Shown in pieces: positions 36,451-46,023 of a stretch of 64,000 nt of DNA. Source of the stretch: CAYYIS01 sp964470965. Its GTDB lineage: Bacteria; JAAXHH01; JABIQT01. The first letter of the stretch is position 1. The number at the start of each line of letters is the position of its first letter. A program made the translations under genes and the position numbers. The stretch spans positions 1 through 64,000 of the forward strand of contig CAYYIS010000026.1 of the NCBI GenBank assembly GCA_964470965.1, given 5' to 3'. The notes below the pieces were generated by a model. The model ran no database searches. It was not told where the DNA came from and saw only the letters and a program-made list of their open reading frames with translations.

Positions 36451-37557
36451 ATGCATCATTTCATAGTAGTTATTTGCGGGCTATGCCTCATGGGCGGATT
36501 GGTAGCATCCTCCCGAATCGACATGACTCGAGAGGAGTCTGCGTCTGAGGAGAAAGCCGTCCCCGCAACGCAATTGGTGCCATTTGTCTTGAAGGAATTC
36601 TATAAGGGCGTCTCCTGGGTCGGTGGGCGGCGCAGCCTGGATCACCGCGCACTGGCTCACGCAAAGAAAGTCGGTATTGAGTGGATTTCCATCTCGCCGT
36701 TCGGATGGATGGATAATCAGTACACGCCCGAGGTTCGGCTGAACAGAAACGCAAGGCTCTGGAACGAGTCCGACAATGGCGTCAGTACTACCGCCCGCGC
36801 CGCCCATGAGAGCGGGATTAAAGTTATGCTGAAACCGCACATCTGGCTGATCCGTCCTGTAGACAACGGGTGGATCGGAGAAATCACCTTCGATACCGAG
36901 GAGAAATGGCAGAGGTGGGAAAAGGACTATCGCCGGTTTATTCTGCACTATGCGCGGGTTGCAGAAACCGAAAACATAGAGATCCTATGTATCGCAACAG
37001 AGCTGTCCACCCCGGTTTCTTACCGGCCGAATTTTTGGAAGGGGCTCGTGAAGGAAATCCGCCAAGTGTACTCGGGTGAGCTTACTTATGCGGCCAACTG
37101 GTGGCGTGATTACGACCAGACGAACTTGTGGGAAGATCTTGATTACATCGGCGTGAACGCCTATTTTCCCCTGACCGACAAAATTAACCCATCGGTGGAC
37201 GAACTGATGACGGGCTGGCGGCCCCATCTTCAGAAAATCGAGGAACTGGTTCAAATCTATGAAAAACCGGTACTGTTCACGGAGATCGGTTACAAGAACA
37301 TTAAAGGCGCTGCCATAAAACCGTGGGAATGGCCGGGGCAGGTGGACAGCCCGCGTATAGACGCGACCGAACAGGTCAACGCCTACGAAGCCCTGTTCCT
37401 CACGTTCGGTCAGAGAGAATGGTTCCGGGGCTTGTTCATCTGGAAATGGTTTTCGAAAGTGGATCGTATTTCATCGGACCGGGTGGCCTTTTCCCCGCAG
37501 AATAAACAGGCGGAAGAAGTGCTCAAGAAATGGTACACCTTCGCGGGAGCAAAATAA
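36451..37557 (+). CDS. GH113-like glycoside hydrolase
   Basis: 368 residues, N-terminal signal peptide or anchor (hydrophobic residues ~4-20). The TIM barrel shows WISISPFGWMDNQY, MLKPHIWL, E184 in CIATELST and E278 in LFTEIGYKN, which match the acid/base and nucleophile of GH113 mannanases. YFPLTD and FIWKWF are also family-like. Probable target is a beta-mannan or related hexose chain, inferred only from family. The gene stops directly against the ATG of the following glutaredoxin-like gene, so the two are translationally coupled. Confidence 0.83.
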   Translation: MHHFIVVICGLCLMGGLVASSRIDMTREESASEEKAVPATQLVPFVLKEFYKGVSWVGGRRSLDHRALAHAKKVGIEWISISPFGWMDNQYTPEVRLNRNARLWNESDNGVSTTARAAHESGIKVMLKPHIWLIRPVDNGWIGEITFDTEEKWQRWEKDYRRFILHYARVAETENIEILCIATELSTPVSYRPNFWKGLVKEIRQVYSGELTYAANWWRDYDQTNLWEDLDYIGVNAYFPLTDKINPSVDELMTGWRPHLQKIEELVQIYEKPVLFTEIGYKNIKGAAIKPWEWPGQVDSPRIDATEQVNAYEALFLTFGQREWFRGLFIWKWFSKVDRISSDRVAFSPQNKQAEEVLKKWYTFAGAK

Positions 37558-38184
37558 ATGGGCATACGCAACTGGCTCGGCATCGGAAAAAAGAAAGACT
37601 CCTCCAATGAGTTCGTGTCCGGCAGCTCGACGGATTCCGTTTCCAAGACTATTCAGGACGAAAAGGATATCGTGGTATACAGTTCGAATGATGCCACACG
37701 CTGTGCGAGTGTTCGGGAACTGCTGGAGAGGAATCAGTACGAATTCAAGGACGTGCGCGTGGATGAGGATCTCAGCACCCGCGGCTGGCTGCAGCGCACC
37801 ACCGGTGACGACGCTCTGCCCAAGGTGTTCGCAGGCTCCCGAAGCCTGGGTGGCTTTGAAGACGTGCAGGCTATGATATCTGACGGCACGTTCGAGCAGG
37901 CGATCCGCGGTGATCTGGACGAATCCGGCGACCAAGAAATCGAGCAGCTTAAAGAGGACTTGACCGCCTCATCCATCGCTGAGCTGCTCAGGCGCGGCGA
38001 GATCCTGACGATCGATGAAAGAGGTTCGGAAACCGACGCATGGGCCGAACCGTTCGCTACACCGCCTGTCGTATACTACGAAGGCGCTCCTGAACCAATC
38101 GAGAAAATAGAAACCGTCGCCCAAAGGATAGTGAACAGGATCGCTTCGGGCGAGATAGAAGTCATTTGGAAAGACGAAGATTAA
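37558..38184 (+). CDS. Glutaredoxin-like protein without the CxxC motif
   Basis: 208 residues. Residues ~38-110 have a glutaredoxin fold: VVYSSNDATRCASVRELLE, LERNQYEFKDV, LPKVFAGSRSLGGFEDV, including the cis-Pro and the GGFED helix start. The usual CPYC is replaced by N-D-A-T-R-C, leaving a single cysteine. The C-terminal ~95 residues are an unassigned acidic extension. A single cysteine suggests a sensor, iron-sulfur or monothiol role, not a normal disulfide reductase. It begins directly after the GH113 stop codon. Confidence 0.75.
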   Translation: MGIRNWLGIGKKKDSSNEFVSGSSTDSVSKTIQDEKDIVVYSSNDATRCASVRELLERNQYEFKDVRVDEDLSTRGWLQRTTGDDALPKVFAGSRSLGGFEDVQAMISDGTFEQAIRGDLDESGDQEIEQLKEDLTASSIAELLRRGEILTIDERGSETDAWAEPFATPPVVYYEGAPEPIEKIETVAQRIVNRIASGEIEVIWKDED

Positions 38185-38211
38185 ACCAACATAACAACCC
38201 AGGGAACCCTG

Positions 38212-39663
38212 ATGCCCAAACATTTCAAGTACCGTAGCCTCGAAGAACTACAAAAGGAGATCCATACCCTCGGATTAGAGGAGGATGTCCGACTCTCAGA
38301 TGACTTGAGCCCACTCTGGCATCCGATTCAATTCGGAGACCGGACGATCGGCAACCGCCTGTCCATTAACCCTATGGAGGGATGCGACGGCACGCCGGAC
38401 GGTGGTCCCGATGAATTCGTCTACCGCCGATGGAAGCGTTTCGGTGAGGGCGGTGCCAAGATGATATGGGGCGAAGCGACCGCTGTCCTCGAAGAAGCCC
38501 GCGCAAACACGAGACAGCTCTGGATCCACGACGGTAACGCCTCGGATTTCGAAGATCTCCTGAAGCAGACACGCGCTGTCCATCGGGAACGTTTTGGAAA
38601 CGACAGGGACCTAGTGGTGGGGCTCCAGCTGACCCATTCCGGTCGCTACAGCTACCGCAGGCCCCTGCTGGCGTTCCATGATCCGGCGACGGACCCAGTC
38701 ACCCTGGTCGATAAGAAGAAGAAACTCCCGGTAACAGATGACTACCCAGTACTGACAGACGCATATTTGGAACGGCTGGAGGACGAGTTCACAGCGGCCG
38801 CCGTGTTGGTCTGGAAGGCCGGATTCGATTTCGTGGACATCAAGCAATGCCACCGCTATCTGCTGTCGGAACTTCTCTCCGCCAGATCCCGTCCCGGTCC
38901 CTATGGCGGTTCATTCGAAAATCGCACCCGGTTTGTCCGCAACGTGCTGAACAAAATCCGGGAAGCCACGGGTGGCCAGCTACTTTTGGCATCGCGCATG
39001 AATGTTTACGACGGCATTCCATATACTATGGACCCACATACTTCCATCGGTAAACCCAGAGAACCATACAGCATCCCGTTTCGCTCCGCGTTCGGTGTGG
39101 ATGAACACGATCCGCTTCTGGAGGACCTGACCGAGCCGAAGCAGGTAGTTGAGATGCTGGTGAACCATGGTGTTCAGATGGTAAACGTTACCATGGGCAG
39201 CCCCTACTACAATCCTCACGTGGGGCGACCGGCCGAAAAACCGCCCATTGACGGTTACGAAGCACCAGAGCATCCGTTGATCGGTGTGGCGCGTCATTTC
39301 CGCTGTACCGCCGCCATCCAGAAGTCGTTCCCGGACCTGGTAGTGGTGGGAACCGGGTACAGCTGGCTTCAGCAGTACCTGGTCAACGCCGCCGCCGCCA
39401 ACGTACAGGACGGAGGGGTGACCATCGCCGGCACGGGGAGAGGCGCATTCGCCTATCCGGATTTCGTTCACGAGGTGCGGACCAACGGTGCCATGGAACG
39501 GAAAAAGGTGTGTATCGCCGTGAGTCAATGCACCGCCCTGATGCGAGGCAAGCACAACGCGATAGGGCAGTTCGTCGCAGGATGTGTGCCCAGAGACAAG
39601 ATCTACGCCCAAATCTACAAGGACATGCTGAAGACCGGGGTTATTTCCGAAAAAAAAGAATAA
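38212..39663 (+). CDS. Old-yellow-enzyme-like NADH:flavin oxidoreductase
   Basis: 483 residues, FMN TIM-barrel oxidoreductase. N-terminal RLSINPMEGCDGTPDG and GLQLTHSGRYS correspond to flavin- and substrate-contacting loops; FDFVDIKQCHRYLLSELLS and SFENRTRFVRNVLNKIRE are hallmarks of the family; the FMN phosphate site is in VVVGTGYSWLQQY and TIAGTGRGAFAYPDF. About 100 residues longer than classical OYE, with a C-terminal extension. It may reduce an activated alkene or enone. Good AGGGAA site upstream of the ATG. Confidence 0.92.
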   Translation: MPKHFKYRSLEELQKEIHTLGLEEDVRLSDDLSPLWHPIQFGDRTIGNRLSINPMEGCDGTPDGGPDEFVYRRWKRFGEGGAKMIWGEATAVLEEARANTRQLWIHDGNASDFEDLLKQTRAVHRERFGNDRDLVVGLQLTHSGRYSYRRPLLAFHDPATDPVTLVDKKKKLPVTDDYPVLTDAYLERLEDEFTAAAVLVWKAGFDFVDIKQCHRYLLSELLSARSRPGPYGGSFENRTRFVRNVLNKIREATGGQLLLASRMNVYDGIPYTMDPHTSIGKPREPYSIPFRSAFGVDEHDPLLEDLTEPKQVVEMLVNHGVQMVNVTMGSPYYNPHVGRPAEKPPIDGYEAPEHPLIGVARHFRCTAAIQKSFPDLVVVGTGYSWLQQYLVNAAAANVQDGGVTIAGTGRGAFAYPDFVHEVRTNGAMERKKVCIAVSQCTALMRGKHNAIGQFVAGCVPRDKIYAQIYKDMLKTGVISEKKE

Positions 39664-39824
39664 CGGTCGGTTTCATTTCGTATCATGAGAGGGAATTTGC
39701 ACATCCAGAAGCTGAGTATAGCGACCGGGATTTTATTTGTATTGAGCCCGTTCCTTGAGCTTGAAAAACAGAATCATTGAAGCCGTGCTGCTTGAAGAGG
39801 CCTTTGCCGTTTCGGAAGCGGCAG

Positions 39825-40661
39825 CTACCGTTCAGGATGAACCAGGACACTCACGAGCGCGTTGGTCCAGCAGCATTGAGTGCCGCCGCCGCCATCGCGA
39901 GTCAGATCATTGGCCTGTACTCTTAGGATGTATTCACCGGGTTGGAAAAATGTCGCAGTGGTGGTGGCACTACCGTCCATCTTACGGACAGGCGGACGTT
40001 TTTTGCTGAACGTGACACCGCCGGGACCGCGAAACTTACTCCAGGTGACTATAACAGGCGGTCCCGGGCGGAACCGCCTGTATGGATCTATAACCCCGTC
40101 ATCATTAGTCCATATTTTCAAGGTCATCGGTTCGAAAACGGTCGTCTCCATAACATGGACAATACCTCGTGGAGGCCCCTGATGATGGGCGGTATTCCGT
40201 GAAAACCATACACCCGGTGGCGTGTTTCCCAGGGTGGCCTCCCTGAGCGGTGACACTTCCCAGCGTGGCGCCAGTCGCATCGGTACTTTTGTGGTCTCAC
40301 CGTCGAAAGACAGAGTCCAGACCAACGCGCTGTTGCCGAAATCCGCGGGAACCGTGATGGTAAAAACTCCCCACTGACGACCCGGCAGAAAATGGGTCGG
40401 CTGCCCTTTATCGGGTCCTGCGGGCTCAATATAATTGTATGCTCCGACCGGTATGTCAACCGCCTTCTCCAGGTTGCGATTGAAGTAGCCTACCAGCAGG
40501 TTGTAGGTGCCATCCTGATTCCGATACCAACCCTCATACGCCGCTGTTACGCTCTTCCCGCCCGCGTCCTGTGCCACCTGGTCTCCAGGCAGGGCGGCAC
40601 CTGTCAAAAACCATAACGATATGATGATAGTTACATTGAACAATTTCTGATGCCGTGTCAT
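39825..40661 (-). CDS. Secreted protein of unknown function
   Basis: 278 residues from the ATG at 40661, which gives a clear signal peptide (MTRHQKLFNVTIIISLWF...). The mature part is beta-rich: GWYRNQDGTYNLLVGYFNRN, VPVGAYNYIEPAGP, WEVSPLREATLGNTPPGVWF and WTNALVSVLVHPER. The pattern of alternating strands suggests one or two beta-sandwich domains. I know similar hypothetical proteins in Acidobacteria-like genomes but no function. An ATG 33 bases upstream would add an unlikely N-terminus. It faces the OYE gene tail to tail. Confidence 0.8.
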   Translation of the reverse strand: MTRHQKLFNVTIIISLWFLTGAALPGDQVAQDAGGKSVTAAYEGWYRNQDGTYNLLVGYFNRNLEKAVDIPVGAYNYIEPAGPDKGQPTHFLPGRQWGVFTITVPADFGNSALVWTLSFDGETTKVPMRLAPRWEVSPLREATLGNTPPGVWFSRNTAHHQGPPRGIVHVMETTVFEPMTLKIWTNDDGVIDPYRRFRPGPPVIVTWSKFRGPGGVTFSKKRPPVRKMDGSATTTATFFQPGEYILRVQANDLTRDGGGGTQCCWTNALVSVLVHPER

Positions 40662-40768
40662 ATGTTTTACCGTGTTTGAAGATGGTATCTGCATTCAGAA
40701 CTAAGGATATCTCCCGAGATACGGATATCGGCCGTTTCGGTTATTGCTCTGCCTCTGAAATTCATCCT

Positions 40769-41542
40769 TTAGAATAACTGATACGCAATCCACCCGCCGT
40801 CAACGGGTAGCGTCTCAGCGGTAATGTAGGAAGCTTCGTCGCTCGCCAGGTATAGTACGGCGTCTGCGACTTCGTCCGGTGTACCGAGCCTTCGCATGGG
40901 GGTGCGGCGCTCGTAGGCTTCCACGGTGGCAGAACCCTCGGCAATCCCTTTGCGGACCATATCTGTCATGACCACAGCGGGCGCCACGCCTACGACTCGG
41001 ACGCCACGACCAGCCCATTCTACGCCCAGAGCCTCCGTCAACGCCATCAGGCCGGCTTTAGCCGTGCCGTAGGCGACACGGCCTTCGATCGGCTTGCAGC
41101 CAATCACCGAAGCGATGTTGACGATGACGCCCGCACCGCGCGCCAGCATCGGCCCGCACACCGCCTGGCTGCAATAGAACGCGCCGGACAGCATCACATC
41201 GAGCGTCTCGCCCCACTGATTCAAAGGCAGAGTCTCAGCTGGCCCTTTGTGAGCCACTCCGGCATTGTTTACCCACACGTCGATGGCGCCGTACCTATCG
41301 ACTAGCCTGTTCACCAATTCAACACTCTGTTCGGGAACACGAACATCGAGTGCCTCGAAAATAACCTGGGCACCATCGGCACGCAATCCCCCGGCGGCCT
41401 GAATACCCTTCTCCTTGTCAACATCCGAAAGTACCACCCGGGCGCCTACCTCAGAGAAACGGCGGCCCAGTTCCAAGCCGAGTCCGCCGGCGCTACCGGT
41501 AATCACCACCGTTTTACCGATGAAGCAGTTCTGTGCATCCAT
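40769..41542 (-). CDS. Short-chain dehydrogenase/reductase
   Basis: 257 residues from the ATG at 41542, supported by GGAGG 9 bases upstream (an in-frame ATG 24 bases earlier lacks one). Classical SDR: VVITGSAGGLGLELGRRF, DVWVNNAGVAH, a serine in NIASVIGC and the catalytic Y-G-T-A-K. The C-terminus EASYITAETLPVDGGW is typical. NAD(P)-dependent oxidation or reduction of a hydroxyl; substrate unknown. Stands ahead of miaA on the same strand, separated by 106 bases. Confidence 0.92.
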   Translation of the reverse strand: MDAQNCFIGKTVVITGSAGGLGLELGRRFSEVGARVVLSDVDKEKGIQAAGGLRADGAQVIFEALDVRVPEQSVELVNRLVDRYGAIDVWVNNAGVAHKGPAETLPLNQWGETLDVMLSGAFYCSQAVCGPMLARGAGVIVNIASVIGCKPIEGRVAYGTAKAGLMALTEALGVEWAGRGVRVVGVAPAVVMTDMVRKGIAEGSATVEAYERRTPMRRLGTPDEVADAVLYLASDEASYITAETLPVDGGWIAYQLF

Positions 41543-41648
41543 ACAAACTCTTCCTCCAGCAGCCATCCCGATTCAACGTCAACCAACTGCCGGTTAATCT
41601 CATCCACGCCAGGATAGGAATAGCAGTCACATACACGTGAAAAGATGC

Positions 41649-42584
41649 CTATACCAGCGACGCCATAATCTCATCACACACCCTGTCAATATCCGGCTCA
41701 TGCGATAGCGTCAGCCAGGTTATCCGGTCCGTGTGACGAAACCAGGTTATCTGACGTTTTGCGTAACGGCGTGTCTGCTGCTTAATCAAACCAACCGCCT
41801 CGTCCAGAGGCAAATCGCCCTGGAGATAGGCTATGATCTCCGCATAGCCGAATGTATTCAGCGCGGCTGTCTCCGCCGTGTACCCCATGTCCAGAAGCAT
41901 CCGCACCTCATTCACCAACCCCAACGACATCATACTGTCCACCCTTGCATCCGCTCTTGCGTACAGTTCCGCCCGGTCTCTTTGAAGTCCGATTATATGC
42001 AGGTTCAACAGTGATGGATTGGGTGATGCATTCCGGTGCCAGGTGGTAAGCGCCGTGCCCGTAGCCTCATATACCTCGAGGGCACGTCCGATACGTTGCC
42101 GGTCATTGAGATGGATACGCGCCGCCGCCGCCGGATCGACAGTATTGAGCCTGTCATGCAATTCGTTGGTCTTTTTCCCCTCGAAATCCTTTCTTATCCG
42201 CTCCAGAACCTGGCCTGGAATCTGCGGCCCTTCGAACAGACCGCCCGTCAGCGCCCGGACGTACAATCCAGCGCCACCGACGATCAATGGGGGGAGGTCC
42301 ATGTCCTGCCTCTCTTTCAGCACCTTCTGTACATCCCGCACATAGGTCCCGGCGCTGTACGTCTGATCCGGATCGATAATGTCGATCAGGTGGTGGCGAA
42401 CCGTCCCCCGTTCTTCAACCGTGGGTTTAGCGGTACCAATGTCCATATGACAGTAAATCTGACGGGAGTCGGCGGAGATGATTTCGGTTTGCAATCGCTG
42501 CGCGAGGGCGACGGCTACGGCGGTTTTTCCGACAGCGGTCGGACCGACTACAGCGATAGCCTTGGGTTGAGGATTCGAAGACAT
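41649..42584 (-). CDS. miaA: tRNA dimethylallyltransferase
   Basis: Adds a dimethylallyl group to adenine 37 of tRNAs that read codons starting with U. 311 residues, normal. P-loop GPTAVGKT at residues 14-21, the SADSRQIYCHMDIGTAKPT block, HHLIDIIDPDQTYSAGTYVRD, and the late RQITWFRH motif are diagnostic. Housekeeping gene, so this part of the window is a stable chromosomal region. ATG start at 42584; ribosome-binding site is weak. Confidence 0.96.
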   Translation of the reverse strand: MSSNPQPKAIAVVGPTAVGKTAVAVALAQRLQTEIISADSRQIYCHMDIGTAKPTVEERGTVRHHLIDIIDPDQTYSAGTYVRDVQKVLKERQDMDLPPLIVGGAGLYVRALTGGLFEGPQIPGQVLERIRKDFEGKKTNELHDRLNTVDPAAAARIHLNDRQRIGRALEVYEATGTALTTWHRNASPNPSLLNLHIIGLQRDRAELYARADARVDSMMSLGLVNEVRMLLDMGYTAETAALNTFGYAEIIAYLQGDLPLDEAVGLIKQQTRRYAKRQITWFRHTDRITWLTLSHEPDIDRVCDEIMASLV

Positions 42585-42640
42585 GGAGGTTGCACAGCTT
42601 GTGGGTATTATGTTACTTTCTTATAAAGAATCGAATCACC

Positions 42641-43486
42641 TTAAATAACAACAGTATGTGGAGCCTGTTCCGGCAACCCATGCTCGCTCGCCCATTCCCG
42701 CAGCGGCCACTCATGACCGTTCGGATCGAAGTTTCCTCTTGTATCTATGCAGGCACCGAGTAACTGGCGGCCGATATCATCCAGCTTTTCTGTTAATTGG
42801 TCGTCCGGCTGCCTCCGGTCGTTGTAATAGTGCAGATAATGATCCGCCTTGACCCACCGGAAGTGATATCCATAGATAACGACCTTGGCGGTTTCCTTCT
42901 GACAGTTGATGCCCGGTGCATGATACGTGCGGCTCTCGAACAGAAACGCATCGCCGGGTTTCATAAAAATTTCTTCATATTCCGGAGGATGGGCAGCGCC
43001 CTCCGGAATAGCCAGCGGTGCCGGAAACTTATTACTCCCGCGGACGAACAGGGTCGCACCGGAGTTGGGCGTGGTGAAATCCGTAAGACAGTAGCCGACC
43101 TTCAACCCGACCCGCGGCAGATTCGCATGGCCGAGATCCAGGCTCACGCCCACGTCACGGTGCCAGTTAACACCATCGAATGAACCCAACGGTTGTGGAT
43201 GCTTGTAAATCAGGGCCGTGTTGGTGACGTGCAGGTTATGACCAAGGAGCTGAATGATCAACGGCACAGTTTTTGAATGCGTTAATAATTCCGTAAAGGC
43301 ATCCTCCTGTACCAGGCCGTCCCTACGGTGAGCATAGAATCCTTCGTATTTGAAGCCGTCCATCAACCGGTCACCCGCCTCGAGGAGCCGGTCGACCATA
43401 TCCGTATCGAGCACATCGCGGACGATCAGGTATCCGTCATTCTCGAATGACTCCCGCTGCTCGTCTGTAAGAAGAGTAAATTCCAT
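42641..43486 (-). CDS. PhyH-family oxygenase with altered 2-oxoglutarate site
   Basis: 281 residues. Fe ligands H109-R-D111 and H189 (SRTYHAPGIN) are present and GATLFVRGSNKFP is the family block. The arginine that binds 2-oxoglutarate would be expected ten or so residues after H189; here the segment reads KETAKVVIYGYHFRW, with Ala at that place and Lys next to it, while the other three nearby PhyH proteins have Arg. It may use Lys201 or be altered in activity. Located 56 bases upstream of miaA in the same direction. Confidence 0.88.
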   Translation of the reverse strand: MEFTLLTDEQRESFENDGYLIVRDVLDTDMVDRLLEAGDRLMDGFKYEGFYAHRRDGLVQEDAFTELLTHSKTVPLIIQLLGHNLHVTNTALIYKHPQPLGSFDGVNWHRDVGVSLDLGHANLPRVGLKVGYCLTDFTTPNSGATLFVRGSNKFPAPLAIPEGAAHPPEYEEIFMKPGDAFLFESRTYHAPGINCQKETAKVVIYGYHFRWVKADHYLHYYNDRRQPDDQLTEKLDDIGRQLLGACIDTRGNFDPNGHEWPLREWASEHGLPEQAPHTVVI

Positions 43487-43628
43487 TAGTGCAACCTGCC
43501 AAAAATGCCTTACGGTGAATGGTTCTTATCATTCAAGGAGCTATCGCACGCTAACAGCGAGAGGGCATCGGCCAGAAAATGAGCCCCATGTAAACAAGCT
43601 GCTTAAATCCGTACTCCTGAGCCTGGTG

Positions 43629-44771
43629 TCAACTTGTCTCACGCTTCCACCAGGTTCGCGGCTTCATACGTCCACCGAATCCGAGTCTGTCATCCAGAAA
43701 CAGCATGAAACGGCGTAAGAAGGTGCCGGCCAGCCGGATACCCAGACGGTTGTACCATTTGGAAAAGTCTTTGTTGTACGGGCAGACCCGGATGCATATG
43801 GAACAGTCGGTGTTCTGCGCGGCCCAGTAGCTGAAGCATTTTTCACCGTCTACCGACCATTTCCTGACGCCTTTTATGTTGGACTGGTTGTACCGCTCCG
43901 TCGATGGCGCCCCATGCGGAACAGCGTCCACTGGACAGGCGCTAGCGCACTTGCGGCAGACACCACAGAATTCTTTCACGCCGAAGCGGATCGGTTTGTC
44001 AATGGCCAGCGGCATATCGGTATATATCTTACCAAGACGTACACGTGGACCGTATTCTTTTGTCACCAACAGCCCCAGACGGCCATATTCCCCCAAGCCG
44101 GCCTTTATGGCCAGCGGTACGGCCAGGGACGAATCATTCATACTGGCTACGGCATTGTAACCGAGATTGCGTATGTACTGCGCCGTAGCCAGGACCACCA
44201 GCGCATCGTGTGAATACCCCAGTCCCGTCGCGGCACCGCTGAGCGCCGAGGGTACCGTTCGGATCAGATCGTAATCCATTGCCTGGGCGGTTACGATAAC
44301 ATACGGTAGGTCTTCCGGCACATCGTTGGGACGTGCCGTGCCGCTCATATCGCTGAATTTTTCGGTATACAGCCAGCGGGGATCGTTATCCGTGATACCG
44401 GCCAGACTGGCGCCGAAGCCCTTCGCTACACTCTTTACTTCTTCAGCGGCTTCCTCTGGCGTTTCAAATTCCGTTTTCTGAGCGGCCACATCTCGGTAGA
44501 GCGTAAACGCGTCCGAGAACCCCTCCCGACGGTCCTCGTCCTGCTTCAACTCGGTAAAAAGATCGCTCACGTGCCAAGTGGCATTTCGCAGCGCATAGTC
44601 CTTCTGCGTAAACCCATCCGCCTTCCGCCACTTCTCCAACGGCTCCCGGTAGGTCTCGTAGAACACCCTGGCCTTGTCACTGCGAATCCGCTCATCCCAC
44701 CACGATCGGCGAAAGACATCGTCTTTTTGAGCAAATCTCTCGAATTCCTCTGTTACTTCTAATCGGCTCAT
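43629..44771 (-). CDS. Soluble reductive-dehalogenase-like iron-sulfur protein
   Basis: 380 residues from the ATG at 44771 (a GTG 18 bases upstream is an alternative; neither has a clear ribosome-binding site). Cobalamin-dependent reductive dehalogenase family features: GLGEYGRLGLLVTKEYGPRVR, DKPIRFGVKEFC, then the two cluster motifs CGVCRKCASACP and CSICIRVCP with a W-S-V-D-G-E-K-C between. It has no twin-arginine signal and no anchor partner gene, so unlike respiratory RdhA it is probably cytoplasmic. QueG (epoxyqueuosine reductase) is a related alternative, but the sequence between the clusters favours the dehalogenase type. Confidence 0.75.
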   Translation of the reverse strand: MSRLEVTEEFERFAQKDDVFRRSWWDERIRSDKARVFYETYREPLEKWRKADGFTQKDYALRNATWHVSDLFTELKQDEDRREGFSDAFTLYRDVAAQKTEFETPEEAAEEVKSVAKGFGASLAGITDNDPRWLYTEKFSDMSGTARPNDVPEDLPYVIVTAQAMDYDLIRTVPSALSGAATGLGYSHDALVVLATAQYIRNLGYNAVASMNDSSLAVPLAIKAGLGEYGRLGLLVTKEYGPRVRLGKIYTDMPLAIDKPIRFGVKEFCGVCRKCASACPVDAVPHGAPSTERYNQSNIKGVRKWSVDGEKCFSYWAAQNTDCSICIRVCPYNKDFSKWYNRLGIRLAGTFLRRFMLFLDDRLGFGGRMKPRTWWKRETS

Positions 44772-45194
44772 TGTTTGATTTGTTGACACATTGGCTGAAT
44801 ACCCGGCAGGCCAACCCTATTCAACGGGGTGTTCCGCCAATCCGTCAATACCTTAAGTGTCTAAATTTCCTATGCGCCGTGGCTTCGCAGGCGCCTGAAA
44901 TTGAAGGCGATGTATTAGTCACACTACCCGGCTTCTCCTGTGTTTCCGGTGTGCAGCGTTGGAACATCTTGTCTATCATATAAATCTATTGAGTGGGTCG
45001 ACGAAAACACCATGCTGCGTGTGATACTGATTGCCGAATACGCAGTGGTGTTCAACGTGTGTGTCGGTGGTAATTTCTTTCTGTCCCCGCCCACTCCGCC
45101 CGATTACGGGATCAACGCGTTAATCGGCGATTGGATCTTCGCGATTCCCGAGGCTTCTCCAACAGTGAGAATACGCTGAAAAGGATCCACAATC
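44772..45194. other. Intergenic region without recognised gene
   Basis: Lies between two minus-strand genes. A plus-strand frame from ~45012 reads MLRVILIAEYAVVF and later NALIGDWIFAIPEASP but has no ribosome-binding site. I see no terminator or RNA gene. Confidence 0.45.
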
Positions 45195-45974
45195 TTATAC
45201 CCCGACCGGGGCCAGCCATCCGCCGTCTACCGGCAACGCGGCACCAGTGATCCATTCCGCATCGTCCGAAGCGAAGAAAACCGCAGCGCGGCCGATATCA
45301 CTGGGCAGCCCCAGACGCGGCAGTGGAGTCTTCTCCAGGCAATCATCTATCTGTTCCTGCGTCAAATAATCCTGGATGGGTGTTTCGATATATCCAGGAC
45401 ATATGGCGTTGACCGTGATGCCCCGCGCCCCTACTTCTATGGCCGTATCCCGCGTCAGGTTGAGCACGCCGGCTTTGGCGGGCGCATAGGCCGGGCCGCC
45501 GCCGCCGTGAAACGCATGTACAGACGCCACGTTGATGATTCGGCCGGCTTTAGAATCTCTGAGATGCGGGATCACGAACTTCGTGGATAGAAAAAGGCCC
45601 CTGATATTAACACCTATGACCTTATCCCAATCCGCTACGCCCAAGGTCTGGCTATCCCCCGGGATAAATATACCGGCGTTGTTGACCAGAATATCGATAC
45701 CACCGAAGTGGGATGCCGCGTCCTGCATCAAGTTCCTCACCGAGGCCTCATCTCCCATATCCGTCCGGACGAACAATCCTTTGCCGCCGATCTTCTCGAC
45801 CTCTTCCAAAACAGGCGTAGTCACATCCTGATCGTGGTATTTCCCAGGCTTCGGATATTCCTGAACATCCGCTACCACGACCTTCGCCCCTTCCTTGACA
45901 AACTCCATGCATATCCCACGTCCTATGCCCGAACTGCCACCCGTTACGATGGCGACACGATTCTTCAGCTTCAT
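45195..45974 (-). CDS. Short-chain dehydrogenase/reductase
   Basis: 259 residues. Classical SDR with VAIVTGGSSGIGRGICMEF, DILVNNAGIFIPGD, NVASVHAF, the catalytic Y-A-P-A-K, and ICPGYIETPIQDYL. It carries the common WITGAALPVDGGW end. NAD(P)-dependent sugar- or alcohol-oxidising enzyme. A possible small gene (46024-46275) and a sialidase-fold gene precede it, so all three may be one operon. Confidence 0.93.
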   Translation of the reverse strand: MKLKNRVAIVTGGSSGIGRGICMEFVKEGAKVVVADVQEYPKPGKYHDQDVTTPVLEEVEKIGGKGLFVRTDMGDEASVRNLMQDAASHFGGIDILVNNAGIFIPGDSQTLGVADWDKVIGVNIRGLFLSTKFVIPHLRDSKAGRIINVASVHAFHGGGGPAYAPAKAGVLNLTRDTAIEVGARGITVNAICPGYIETPIQDYLTQEQIDDCLEKTPLPRLGLPSDIGRAAVFFASDDAEWITGAALPVDGGWLAPVGV

Positions 45975-46023
45975 CGATTTTCTCCCAACACAATCGAAAT
46001 TCGAATACTAAACCGATTTGTAT

